In this document: positions 41,209 to 50,245 of the stretch, piece after piece
How the letters are laid out: each line of letters begins with the position of its first letter
How positions within the stretch are numbered: the first letter of the stretch is position 1
From: JARRLC01 sp050290865
GTDB taxonomy: Bacteria > Pseudomonadota > Alphaproteobacteria > Rhizobiales > Rhodomicrobiaceae
Assembly: GCA_050290865.1 (NCBI GenBank)
Contig: JBNKIW010000011.1
Location: forward strand, 39,439 to 103,438
Direction: 5' to 3'
Length of the DNA stretch: 64,000 nucleotides
The notes under the pieces: generated by a model
Database searches by the model: none
What the model was told of the DNA's origin: nothing
Seen by the model: the letters and a program-made list of their open reading frames with translations, nothing else
Program-made: the position numbers and the translations under genes

Positions 41209-44055
41209 TCAGCCTTCGCTGCCAGCCAGGATATCACGCTTGCCGGTGCGGTTGGGGGCGCTGATCAGCCCCTCGTTTTCCATCTGCTCGATCAGCGAGG
41301 CAGCGCGGTTATAGCCCACGCCCAGGCGCCGTTGCAAATAGCTGGTGGTTGCGCGCCGCTCACGCAACACCACGTCCACCGCCTGATCGTAAAGATCATC
41401 GCCCGTCCGCGGCGGGCCGTCGGGGCTCCGCGCACTCTCCTTCTCGCTCGGACTGTCATCGTCGAAAATGCCTTCGAGATATTCCGGCTCGCCCTGGGCG
41501 CGCAGGAAGGTGACGATGTTCTCCACCTCCTCGTCCGACACGAACGGCCCGTGCGCGCGCATGATCCGCCCGCCCGCCGCCATGGTCAGCATGTCGCCCG
41601 CGCCGAGAAGCTGTTCCGCGCCGTGCTCGCCGAGAATGGTGCGGCTGTCGATCTTCGAGGCCACCTGAAAGCTGATGCGGCTCGGGAAATTGGCCTTGAT
41701 CGTGCCGGTGATCACATCGACGCTGGGCCGCTGCGTGGCCATGATCAGGTGGATGCCCGCCGCGCGCGCCATCTGCGACAGGCGCTGCACCGCGAATTCG
41801 ATCTCCTTGCCCGCCACCATCATCAGGTCGGCCATTTCGTCAATAACCACCACGATATAGGGCATGGGCGAGCAATCGACGTCCTCGCGCTCATAGATGG
41901 CGCTGCCGGTGTCCTCATCGAAGCCGGTCTGCACCGTGCGCGTCAGGGGGCGGCCCTGCTGCTTGGCGCGCGTTACTTTCTGATTGAAGCCCTGAACGTT
42001 GCGGACGCCAAGCTTGCACATGCGCTCATAGCGGTCGGTCATCTCGGCGACCGTCCATTTCAGTGCCGTGATCGCCTTTTTGGGGTCGGTGACGACGGGC
42101 GTCAGCAGGTGCGGAATGCCGTCATAGACGGAAAGCTCAAGCATTTTCGGGTCGATCATGATGAAACGGCACTCCTCCGGCTTCAGGCGGAAAAGGAGCG
42201 ACAGAATCATGGTGTTGATGGCCACCGATTTGCCCGAGCCGGTCGTGCCCGCAATCAGCAGATGCGGCATGCGCGCCAGATCGACCGTCACGGGATCGCC
42301 GCCGATGGTCTTGCCAAGCGCCAGCGCCAGCCGCGCCTTGCCGGATTTGAAATCGGGCGCCTCAAGCAACTCGCGCAGATAGACGACCTCGCGGTTTTCA
42401 TTCGGCAGCTCGATGCCGATGGCATCGCGGCCCGGAATGACGGCGACGCGGGCGGAAACCGCGCTCATCGAGCGGGCGATATCGTCGGCGAGGCCGATCA
42501 CGCGGGATGATTTCGTGCCGCGCGCCGGCTCCAGTTCGTACAGCGTGATCACCGGGCCGGGATGGACGTTGGTGATCGAGCCCTTGACGCCGAAATCCTC
42601 CAACACGCCCTGAAGCATCTCGGCGCGGCGGCCAAGCGCGACATCCGACAATTCGGGATTGTTGTGGCGAGGCGGCGCGGGATTGAGGAGCTTCAATTGT
42701 GGCAGAATGAACTCGGCTTCGTTCGTCTGGCCCGGAAAGACGCCGGCGACGTCGCGGTGCGTGCGCTGTTCACGGCTCGGCAGCGGATTGCAGTGCTGGG
42801 CCTCGCGGGAGCGGTGCTCGCGGCGGATTTCGGGACGCGGGCGCGCGGGTTCGCTGACCGGCATTTCGAAAGGCGGCTCGTCGAAGCCGTCGTCTTCATC
42901 CTCATCCTCTTCGAAAGCCAGCGGATCGTGGAGACGCCCGTTGGCGGAGGGGACGTCATAAGCGGGCCTCGGCTCCACATGGTCATCGCGCGGCGGCGGC
43001 GGCGCCTGCCGCACGGCCTGTTGCGGCGCGTGCTCCTCAGGAGCGAAGGGAGCCACGGCAACGCGCTGCTCGGGCTGCGGGGCCGGGCGCGGCGTACTGA
43101 AATAGGGCTCGACGCGCCCATCCGGCAGATCGGCCGGGCCGGGACGCGCCGCCTTCGACGCTGCCGGCTGGGCAGGCGCCATGCGCCGGCGCGCACGCGG
43201 CAGCATCTGCCGGTCGCTTTCGTCATCGTGGCCGCTGAAACGCGCATCGAACGCGCTTTCCGCGCGGCGGCGGGGCGGGGCGAAACGGTCGGGGTCCTCG
43301 GCGAGCCAGTATTCGCGCGGGTTGGCGGCCTTGCGTGCCGGAGGCATGGTGGAACCTCCAGCCTGGGCGACGATCTTGTGCCGGATGTTGCGGCTCCACT
43401 CGAACAGAGACGCAAGCCCAAGGCCGCCCGCGCCCGCCGCCCGGCCGTCACCCCGCGACAACTGCCAGAGGAGCCGGAGATCGGCGGCCGTCACGTCGCA
43501 GGCGCGCATCAGCGTCCAGATGCCGAGAAACCCGGCAATGCCGCCGCCGAGAAGCGCGGCGAAATTCGGCTCCATGAAACCGCCGATGCGGAAGAAGAAG
43601 GCCCGGCCGCCATCGCCGATCACGCCGCCGAGGCCGTGCGCGAGCATCCACCCTTCCGGCTTGGGAATCATGCTGAGCGTGCTGGCGAGAAACACCATCG
43701 CCAAGGTCCACATGGCCAGCCGGTGCCGCAGCCGGGAAACATAGTCGCCGCGCGCCATGGTCACGCCCCACACGACGGGCGGCAGGAAAAGCGCGATGGC
43801 GGCGAGGCCCACCGTCTGAAACAGCATGTCGGCCAGCGACGCGCCCGCCGATCCGAGCAGATTGTTCGCCGTGCCATTCGTCGCGCGGTTGATGCTCGGG
43901 TCGCCGATGGACCAGGTCAGGAGGCTCAGCCAGCCAACAGCCCCCATGGCGATGAGGGCAAGCCCGGTTACGCGCAGGGGCAGGCGGTGCAGATCGAACT
44001 CCATTCCACCGGGAAGGATGCGATTGGACGGGCCGGTGATGCGGTAATCGGACAT
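41209..44055 (-). CDS. ftsK: DNA translocase FtsK
   Basis: The 948-residue protein begins with a membrane domain of four or so helices (residues about 25-185). A Pro/Arg/Glu-rich, probably disordered linker of about 280 residues follows, then the RecA-like motor with GTTGSGKSVAINTM (about residues 600-615), VVVIDEMADLMMV and IMATQRPSVDVITG. It ends with the gamma winged helix (LQRRLGVGYNRAASLIEQME) that reads KOPS sequences. It pumps chromosomal DNA through the septum and activates XerCD at dif. Confidence 0.97.
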   Translation of the reverse strand: MSDYRITGPSNRILPGGMEFDLHRLPLRVTGLALIAMGAVGWLSLLTWSIGDPSINRATNGTANNLLGSAGASLADMLFQTVGLAAIALFLPPVVWGVTMARGDYVSRLRHRLAMWTLAMVFLASTLSMIPKPEGWMLAHGLGGVIGDGGRAFFFRIGGFMEPNFAALLGGGIAGFLGIWTLMRACDVTAADLRLLWQLSRGDGRAAGAGGLGLASLFEWSRNIRHKIVAQAGGSTMPPARKAANPREYWLAEDPDRFAPPRRRAESAFDARFSGHDDESDRQMLPRARRRMAPAQPAASKAARPGPADLPDGRVEPYFSTPRPAPQPEQRVAVAPFAPEEHAPQQAVRQAPPPPRDDHVEPRPAYDVPSANGRLHDPLAFEEDEDEDDGFDEPPFEMPVSEPARPRPEIRREHRSREAQHCNPLPSREQRTHRDVAGVFPGQTNEAEFILPQLKLLNPAPPRHNNPELSDVALGRRAEMLQGVLEDFGVKGSITNVHPGPVITLYELEPARGTKSSRVIGLADDIARSMSAVSARVAVIPGRDAIGIELPNENREVVYLRELLEAPDFKSGKARLALALGKTIGGDPVTVDLARMPHLLIAGTTGSGKSVAINTMILSLLFRLKPEECRFIMIDPKMLELSVYDGIPHLLTPVVTDPKKAITALKWTVAEMTDRYERMCKLGVRNVQGFNQKVTRAKQQGRPLTRTVQTGFDEDTGSAIYEREDVDCSPMPYIVVVIDEMADLMMVAGKEIEFAVQRLSQMARAAGIHLIMATQRPSVDVITGTIKANFPSRISFQVASKIDSRTILGEHGAEQLLGAGDMLTMAAGGRIMRAHGPFVSDEEVENIVTFLRAQGEPEYLEGIFDDDSPSEKESARSPDGPPRTGDDLYDQAVDVVLRERRATTSYLQRRLGVGYNRAASLIEQMENEGLISAPNRTGKRDILAGSEG

Positions 44056-44079
44056 AGGATCAACTCGATAGACTCGGAA

Positions 44080-45309
44080 TCAATTCAGTCGTCTGGCCAA
44101 TCGGTTCAGTGCCTCCTCGGTCAGTGTCAGAGGGTCAACCAGTGCGATCCGGACAAAGGCCGCTCCTGGATTGCGGCCCTGAGCATCTGCCTGCGCGAGG
44201 TAAGCGCCCGGTAACACTTTGACACCGCATTCTTTCCAAAAGGTTGTTGCCGCGGCCTCGCTGCCTCCGAAATGTTCCGTTTTGAGCCACAGAAAAAACG
44301 CGCCGGCGGGCTCGGCATAGTCCGCCCTGCCGCCGAGAATGGCGCGCGCCGCTTTGAATTTTTCTGCGTAAAGCGTGCGGGAAGCCTTCACATGGGCCTC
44401 GTCCCCCCACAGCACCGCCGAGGCGTGCTGCACGGGTAACGGTATTTGCGGGCAGGCAACGTTACGAAAGCGTAAATATTCGGAGAGAAATTGCTCATCT
44501 CCGGCAATGAAGCCGGAGCGCAGGCCGGGCACGTTCGAGCGTTTCGACAGCGAGTTGAAGACCGCCACCTGCGCGAAATCGCCCGACAGCGCATTCGCGG
44601 CCTCGAGCGCGCCCGGCGGTGGCGCGGCGGTGTATATCTCGGAGTAGCACTCATCCATGAACAGCATGAAACCGTGTTCGCGGGCGAGGTTCACGGCACG
44701 GGCGAGATAGGCCGGGCTGGCGACGGCGCCTTGCGGATTGGCGGGCGAGGCCAGATAGAGGACGGCGGTCCGCGCCAGCACGTCCGGGGCGATGCGGTCG
44801 AGATCGGGCAGAAAACCGGTGTCCGCCTCCGCGGCCAGAAACACCGGCTCGGCACCGCCCGCGAGCGCCGCCGCCAGATAGGCCTGATAGAACGGATTGG
44901 GCATGAGCACGGCGGGCCGTTCCCCTGCCGGTGTCTTCGCACGCGCCAGCGCCGGAAAGATCGCCGAGAACAGCCCCTCGCGCGAACCATTCAGCGGCAG
45001 GATATGACGTTGCGGCTCGACTGCCCCAGCCAGCCCCGGATACCGGCGTTCCAACCAGCCGCCAATCGCGCCGAGCAACGCCGCGGTCCCTTTGACAGGT
45101 GGATATTTACCATAACTTGAAAAATCGACCTGCAGCGCGGGCGGCAGCAGCGCCGGGACACCGTGGCGCGGCTCGCCGAGGGTCATGTCGATGGGCGGCA
45201 TGCCGGGCGGTATGGTGCCGAGCAGTTCCCGCAGCCGGGCGAAGGGAGAGTGGATCAGACGGGGAAGGTCGGCAAGCGTGGCGGCGTGGGCTGGGTGCTG
45301 TGTCATCAT
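44080..45309 (-). CDS. Class I/II PLP-dependent aminotransferase, DapC-like
   Basis: The 409-residue enzyme has the fold-type I pattern: ILPLNGSREGLFSAIF, NPFYQAYLAAAL, LASPANPQGAVAS, DECYSEIYT and FNSLSKRSNVPGLRSGF, whose Lys binds PLP. It resembles the N-succinyl-diaminopimelate aminotransferases found beside ftsK in alphaproteobacteria. The likely role is lysine/meso-diaminopimelate synthesis. Two adjacent ATGs end at 45309 and 45306; the open frame continues upstream but without similarity. It is 24 bases from ftsK on the same strand. Confidence 0.85.
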   Translation of the reverse strand: MMTQHPAHAATLADLPRLIHSPFARLRELLGTIPPGMPPIDMTLGEPRHGVPALLPPALQVDFSSYGKYPPVKGTAALLGAIGGWLERRYPGLAGAVEPQRHILPLNGSREGLFSAIFPALARAKTPAGERPAVLMPNPFYQAYLAAALAGGAEPVFLAAEADTGFLPDLDRIAPDVLARTAVLYLASPANPQGAVASPAYLARAVNLAREHGFMLFMDECYSEIYTAAPPPGALEAANALSGDFAQVAVFNSLSKRSNVPGLRSGFIAGDEQFLSEYLRFRNVACPQIPLPVQHASAVLWGDEAHVKASRTLYAEKFKAARAILGGRADYAEPAGAFFLWLKTEHFGGSEAAATTFWKECGVKVLPGAYLAQADAQGRNPGAAFVRIALVDPLTLTEEALNRLARRLN

Positions 45310-45658
45310 AGACTGGAATCTGTTGGGACCGGTACGTTCCTGTGACGTTCTGCAACGCTTTGCCTTCGCTCGCATCATGACCGGGTGAACCCGGCCACCC
45401 AGGACAGCGCACGGAAAGCTTCCGCTTCCGGCCTGGATCACCGGATCGCCCCCGGCGGTGACACGAGTATTCTGGGAATGGGGTGGCCAAAACCATCGCG
45501 CTCGAACGCTTCGGCGAACCATACCGGCGGTCCCCGCCGCCGTCCATGCCCTCGCACCGGCAAGCACTGATTCAGAAATCCGAAAGCTCGCTTTGATATG
45601 CCTGAAGGCAGCCGTGCCATTTCACCGGCGCGACATTCAGGAACAGGAAATCACAATC
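45310..45658. promoter_or_regulatory. Divergent intergenic region between the aminotransferase and H-NOX genes
   Basis: This 349-base gap separates the minus-strand aminotransferase from the plus-strand H-NOX cassette and must hold both promoters. An open frame that runs through it in frame with H-NOX shows no similarity to the family, which begins at the GTG at 45659. No clear FNR-type, sigma-54 or LexA site was found. Confidence 0.45.
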
Positions 45659-46207
45659 GTGAAGGGCGTGGTTTTCACCGAGTTCCTCGAAATGGTCGAG
45701 GCGAGTTACTCGCCAGCCATGGTCGAGGAGATCATCGAGGCGGCGGATCTGCCGTCCGGCGGCGCCTATACCGCGGTCGGGACCTACCCGCATCGCGAAC
45801 TCCTGATCCTGCTTCGCGTGCTTTCATCGAAAACGGGCGAGAAACCCGCCACGCTTCTCCACGCGTTCGGCGAGGTCATGTTCCGCAGTTACCTTCGCTC
45901 GCATCACAGATTTTTTCACAACATTACCAATGCGTTCGACCTCTTCGCCCATGTGGAAAACTACATCCACAAGGAAGTGAAGAAACTCTATCCGGATGCC
46001 AAGCCGCCGCATTTCGACATCGAGTGCCACACGGCGCAGCGATTCACCATGGTCTACCGTTCGCCGCGTCCCTTCGCCGACCTGTGCGAAGGCCTGATCC
46101 ACGCCGCGCTGCACCATTACGGCGAGACCGCGGAGGTGCACCGCACCGATCTGGAAACGGGCCCTATCACTTGCACGCGCTTCGACATCATCAGAAGCGG
46201 GCAGTAA
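45659..46207 (+). CDS. H-NOX haem nitric-oxide sensor
   Basis: This stand-alone 182-residue H-NOX domain begins VKGVVFTEFLEMVEASY. The haem-contacting motif Y-x-S-x-R is present (VYRSPRP), and IHKEVKKLYPDA carries the proximal His. SGGAYTAVGTYPHRELL is the conserved second block. It should bind NO through haem and change the activity of a partner kinase. The GTG at 45659 matches the usual H-NOX start and has AGGAAA about 10 bases upstream; the ATG-initiated longer frame is not supported. The kinase gene follows after two bases. Confidence 0.93.
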   Translation: MKGVVFTEFLEMVEASYSPAMVEEIIEAADLPSGGAYTAVGTYPHRELLILLRVLSSKTGEKPATLLHAFGEVMFRSYLRSHHRFFHNITNAFDLFAHVENYIHKEVKKLYPDAKPPHFDIECHTAQRFTMVYRSPRPFADLCEGLIHAALHHYGETAEVHRTDLETGPITCTRFDIIRSGQ

Positions 46208-46209
46208 TC

Positions 46210-47568
46210 ATGGCCGACGCCCGTACCATGGAACGCCGGATCGCCCGTGAGGTTAAGGCGCGCAAGGAAGCCGAGCGGCTTCTGGAAGCCAAGAGCGAGG
46301 AACTCTACGAGAAGAATGCGCAGTTGCAGGCATCCAGCCAGCAGCTCGAACAGGCTTTCGAGCTTTTAAACTCGCTCCTCGGCGTGGTGCCCGACATCCT
46401 GATCACCTGCAACGACGAGCATATTATCGAGATGGTGAACGAATCCTCTCTCGGCATTCTCGGATACCAGCAGTTGGAGCTGGTCGGCGCCCCTATCTGC
46501 AAGCTGTTCCCCGGCATCGCGCCGGAGATGATGAGCCCGCCATCCTTCGTCATCCCCGATATCAAGCTGCGCAAAGCGGATGGCAGCCTGATCGACACGG
46601 AGGTCCACGGCAACGTCGTCGAGGCGCAGGGGCGCAATTTCCTGGCGCTGCTCGTCCTCGACATCGCCGCGCGGAAAGCGGCGGAAAAGATGAAGGAGGA
46701 CATCTACTGGCAGCTCCAGGAGGCGCGGCGCCTGGAAGCCATCGGAGCCTTGTCCGGCGGCATTGCGCACGAACTGAACACGCCGATCCAGTTCATCAGC
46801 GACAACATCGCCTTCATCGACGAGGCGTTGAAGAAGATCCAGGCCGTATGCGCCGAGTATAAGGGAATGCAGGAAAAGTGCGCCGCCCACGTGGCGACGT
46901 GCGATCTGAGCCATGAGATCGTGGCCCATGCCCAGCAAGCCGATACGGGAAAGCTGATCGGCGAGGTTCTGCAGGCCCTGAAGGACACGCGCGAAGGGAT
47001 CGACCATGTGGGCACCATCGTCGGTCTGGTCAAGGAGTTCTCGCATCCCGGCACCGGCGCGCCCGAGACCGTGAACATCAATACCGTCCTCAGCCACGCT
47101 CTGGCGATCTGCCGCTTCCGCTGCCAGGGCCTGAACGCGGTGGAGACCGCGCTCATGGACGAGCCGCCGCCGCTGAAGTGTCATCCGAGCCAGATCCAGC
47201 AGGTGATCATCAACATCGTCGTCAATGCGGTGGAGGCCATCGAGGAAGAGGGGTGCTCGGACGGACGGATCCATGTCGCCACCCGCGTCGTGCCCCCCTA
47301 TCTTCGCATCGAGATCAGCGACAACGGCCCCGGCATAACGCGAGGCGTGCGCGACCATGTCTTCGACCCGTTCTTCACCACCAAGAAGGCGGGCAAAGGC
47401 ACCGGCCAGGGCCTCGCGCTGGCCAAGGAGATCATCGTCGCGCAGCATGGCGGCCGCCTGTATCTCGGCGAAAGGCCCGGCTTCGCCACAACTTTCGTCA
47501 TCGAACTGCCTCTCGATGCCCCGGAGGCCAAGATGATGCGGCGGGAGCACGTTCATGTCCCGGCCTGA
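46210..47568 (+). CDS. H-NOX-associated PAS-domain histidine kinase
   Basis: The 452-residue soluble kinase has an N-terminal coiled coil (residues about 7-52), a PAS domain (about 53-155) and a HisKA region GALSGGIAHELNTPIQFI with His187. The ATPase domain follows (QVIINIVVNAVEAIEE, ISDNGPGI, FDPFFTTKKAGKGTGQGLAL). It has no membrane segment. Lying two bases after H-NOX, it is the expected NO-controlled kinase. It overlaps the downstream receiver-kinase gene by 14 bases, so the three are surely one operon. Confidence 0.93.
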   Translation: MADARTMERRIAREVKARKEAERLLEAKSEELYEKNAQLQASSQQLEQAFELLNSLLGVVPDILITCNDEHIIEMVNESSLGILGYQQLELVGAPICKLFPGIAPEMMSPPSFVIPDIKLRKADGSLIDTEVHGNVVEAQGRNFLALLVLDIAARKAAEKMKEDIYWQLQEARRLEAIGALSGGIAHELNTPIQFISDNIAFIDEALKKIQAVCAEYKGMQEKCAAHVATCDLSHEIVAHAQQADTGKLIGEVLQALKDTREGIDHVGTIVGLVKEFSHPGTGAPETVNINTVLSHALAICRFRCQGLNAVETALMDEPPPLKCHPSQIQQVIINIVVNAVEAIEEEGCSDGRIHVATRVVPPYLRIEISDNGPGITRGVRDHVFDPFFTTKKAGKGTGQGLALAKEIIVAQHGGRLYLGERPGFATTFVIELPLDAPEAKMMRREHVHVPA

Positions 47569-48721
47569 GGAAAGAGTTCTGCTTGTCGATGACGAACCGC
47601 GCGTCCTGGCCGGGCTGCAGCGCCGTCTCGGCGAGCGTTTCGACCTCCTCACCGCCGGAAGCGGGCAGGAGGCGCTCGACATGCTGGCGCGCGAGACCAA
47701 CGTCGCCGCCGTCGTCGCCGACATGCGTATGCCGGGCATGAGCGGCATCGAGCTTTTGCAGGAGATGACGCGGCAACGGCCCGAGATCCGCAGGCTGATG
47801 CTGACCGGCAATACCGATCAGGCCACCGCCATCGCCGCCGCGAACGAGGGCAAGGTCTTCCGCTTCTTCACCAAGCCCTGCGACACCGATCAACTCGGCG
47901 AGGCGATCGCCGACGCCATCGAGGAATACCGCGCCGCGACGCAGGAACAGAAAGACCGGCATATGCTGGAGGTCAAGGCCGAAGCGGGCGAACGGGCGCG
48001 GCGGGCATTCCTGTCCACCATGAGCCACGAATTGCTGACCCCGCTCAACCATGTGCTCGGCTTCGCGGCCGTGCTCGACCAGCGCATGCGTGAGCGCGGC
48101 GAGGATGAGGAACTGGAATATCTCGACCATATCCGCGAGGGCGGTGAGACGCTTTTGCGCATGGTGCGCCGCGTCCTGGAAATCGCGCGCATGAGTTCGG
48201 ACACCGAGCAGCGCAAGCGCGAGCTTCTGGAGACGACGGAGATCATCGGCGACGAAATCGCCAGGGCGCGGCCCGAAGCCGCCCGGCGCGGTATATCGCT
48301 GTCTTTCCACGCCGGGGCGCAGCCGCTGCACATCGAGGCCAGCGAGTATGAATTCCGGCTGGCGCTCGCCGAACTTCTGGATAACGCGATCAAGTTCAAC
48401 AAGCCGGGCGGCCACACCGGCGTCGCGCTCGGCTCCACGGCGGACAGCGTGACCATCCGCATTACCGACACCGGTGCGGGCATCGCGGGGGAGGACGCGA
48501 AGCGGGCGCTCAGTGCCTTCTCCGAGGACGGCAGCACGGACATCAACATAACCGGCGGCATCGGCCTCGGCCTGACACTGGCGGCTCTGTTCGCAACGGC
48601 GCAGGGCGGGAAGCTTGGCATCGAGAACCGTCCCGTCGGCGGCACGGCGGTGACGCTGTCGCTTAAACGCGCCGTCACGAAGGAGCGGCTCGCTGCGGAG
48701 CAGGCGGCGAAAATCGCGTGA
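47555..48721 (+). CDS. Receiver-histidine kinase hybrid of the H-NOX cassette
   Basis: The N-terminal receiver (residues about 7-120) has Asp12/Asp13 and phospho-acceptor Asp56 in VVADMRMPGMSG, with Lys107 in FFTKPCD. A HisKA segment FLSTMSHELLTPLNHVLGFA (His158) and an ATPase domain (LAELLDNAIKFN, ITDTGAGI, GIGLGLTLAALF) follow. There is no DNA-binding or enzymatic output domain. A receiver ahead of a kinase suggests a phosphorelay or a kinase switched by the PAS kinase. It ends 16 bases before the convergent permease gene. The final output protein is not in the window. Confidence 0.92.
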   Translation: MSRPEERVLLVDDEPRVLAGLQRRLGERFDLLTAGSGQEALDMLARETNVAAVVADMRMPGMSGIELLQEMTRQRPEIRRLMLTGNTDQATAIAAANEGKVFRFFTKPCDTDQLGEAIADAIEEYRAATQEQKDRHMLEVKAEAGERARRAFLSTMSHELLTPLNHVLGFAAVLDQRMRERGEDEELEYLDHIREGGETLLRMVRRVLEIARMSSDTEQRKRELLETTEIIGDEIARARPEAARRGISLSFHAGAQPLHIEASEYEFRLALAELLDNAIKFNKPGGHTGVALGSTADSVTIRITDTGAGIAGEDAKRALSAFSEDGSTDINITGGIGLGLTLAALFATAQGGKLGIENRPVGGTAVTLSLKRAVTKERLAAEQAAKIA

Positions 48722-48737
48722 GGCGGCGGATGCGCCG

Positions 48738-49886
48738 CTACCGCATCACCATGTCCGGATCGCTCGACGCCGTGCGCCACACCGGCACCAGGATGGCCGC
48801 CATGTAGGGGACCACGGTGAAGAACGCCAGCGTCACCATCTGCAGCACATCGACGGTCGGCGTCAGGGAAAAGCGCGGATAGAGTACCGCCCAGCCCTTC
48901 AGCACCGGCTCGATGAGCGGGGCAGAAAACAGAAACACGTGCGCATAAGCGAGGATCGCGCCGGCGAGAAACGCCGTCAGCGACACCGCCGCCCCTTCCC
49001 ACAGCTTCATCGCGATGACGTCGCCGGTCTCCCAGCCCACCGCCTTCAGGATGCCGATTTCGCGGCGCTCCTCGGCGGACAGGCCCGACGCCTTGTCCCA
49101 GGCGAAAATGATGAAGGCGAGGATCGCCCCCGCGATCATGGCCAGAAGCAGCCCCTCGCGCCAGGAAAACACGGCTTCATAGGTGCGCAGCACGTCCGAG
49201 CGGGTGACGAAACGGAAGCCGGGCAGCCTGAGCGAGGCCTTTTCCACCACCTTGGCGATCTCGGCGGGGTTCCGCACACGGATCGCGATGTCCGTGAAAA
49301 CCTCGGGCGGCAATTCGAAAAAGGCGCGGAAATCGGGCTCAGACAGCAGCACGAGATCGCTGGTGACCAGCGCGGAGCCGCTTGCCAGCACCGCCTTCAC
49401 CTTCGCTTTCAGGAACTTACCCGTGGGCGAGACGAGGAAGAGATAGCCCCCCGGCTTCAGCTTGCGCATCCGCGCCACGCCTTCGCCCACGATCGCCTCG
49501 CCCTGCGCCACCGCATGGGCGGCGTCCGCGGCGGGCGGCACCTGCAGCGTGTAATTGGCGGCCGACGCCGTGTCGTACAGATAGCCCCACAGCCGCCCCT
49601 CCGTGCGCGCAACACCGCGCAGCTTTCCCAGCTTTTCGATATCGGCGCCGATGACGAGTTCGTGGCGGCCCATCCGCATCGCCTGCGCCAGAACTTCCGG
49701 TGCGCCGTCGAGGGTGGCCGCAGCCTCCTTCCGGATCGCGGCGCCGAACAGCATCATCGAGCCCAGCACGAAGATGACGAGTGTGTAGACCGCGATCAGC
49801 CCGCCATTCTTGGCCTTGCGCCGCATGAGCGAGGCGACGGCGAAATCGAGAAGCGAGCGGTGGCGCTCGAAGACCTCGCGCATCAC
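48738..49886 (-). CDS. FtsX-like ABC transporter permease
   Basis: The 382-residue protein has one helix near residues 28-50 and a large extracytoplasmic domain. A group of three helices closes it (about 243-262, 297-317, 347-370), with REIGILKAVGWETGDVIAMK, the coupling motif of the FtsX/MacB permease family. It should work with an ATPase to act on the periplasmic side. No ATPase gene lies next to it. The start overlaps the stop of the preceding small gene by four bases, in a minus-strand run that begins with ccmC. Confidence 0.85.
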   Translation of the reverse strand: MMREVFERHRSLLDFAVASLMRRKAKNGGLIAVYTLVIFVLGSMMLFGAAIRKEAAATLDGAPEVLAQAMRMGRHELVIGADIEKLGKLRGVARTEGRLWGYLYDTASAANYTLQVPPAADAAHAVAQGEAIVGEGVARMRKLKPGGYLFLVSPTGKFLKAKVKAVLASGSALVTSDLVLLSEPDFRAFFELPPEVFTDIAIRVRNPAEIAKVVEKASLRLPGFRFVTRSDVLRTYEAVFSWREGLLLAMIAGAILAFIIFAWDKASGLSAEERREIGILKAVGWETGDVIAMKLWEGAAVSLTAFLAGAILAYAHVFLFSAPLIEPVLKGWAVLYPRFSLTPTVDVLQMVTLAFFTVVPYMAAILVPVWRTASSDPDMVMR

Positions 49887-50209
49887 GTGCCGTCCTTCGC
49901 CGCTTCAAGCAGGGAAGCGCGGAAATGGCGCGGCGGCGGGACGAGCGATCCGGTCGGAAAATGTTCGAGGGCCATCGGGGCGTCCTGGAAGGCGGAATGC
50001 AGGTCGGCGAGCGACAGGTGGCGGATATAGCGCGCTTCGGTCATCAGCGCGAGATCGGTGAGGCCGAGTGCCGCGGCCGTTTCCCGCGTGGCGGCGCGGC
50101 GGTCTTTCGCAATGTGCGCGGCGATGACGCCGTGGAGCATGAGAGAGCAGGCGAGAAGTGCGAGCCCTCCCGTCACCCAGGCCGCCAACGTCGATCCGCG
50201 CATCGTCAC
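49883..50209 (-). CDS. Small single-helix membrane protein of unknown function
   Basis: The 108-residue protein has one hydrophobic helix near its N-terminus (AAWVTGGLALLACSLMLHGVI) followed by a likely periplasmic tail with several His and Arg residues. I do not recognise a family. It lies between the NosL-like gene and the FtsX-like permease, overlapping the latter by four bases, so it is probably a subunit of the same system. Confidence 0.7.
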   Translation of the reverse strand: MTMRGSTLAAWVTGGLALLACSLMLHGVIAAHIAKDRRAATRETAAALGLTDLALMTEARYIRHLSLADLHSAFQDAPMALEHFPTGSLVPPPRHFRASLLEAAKDGT

Positions 50210-50245
50210 TCTTTCGTATCCATGTCAAGAACGGGACGCAGGTCC

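Noticed and set aside
45458..45658. N-terminal extension of the H-NOX protein in the same open frame
   Set aside because: The 67 upstream codons have no similarity to the family, and the GTG at 45659 matches the canonical start.
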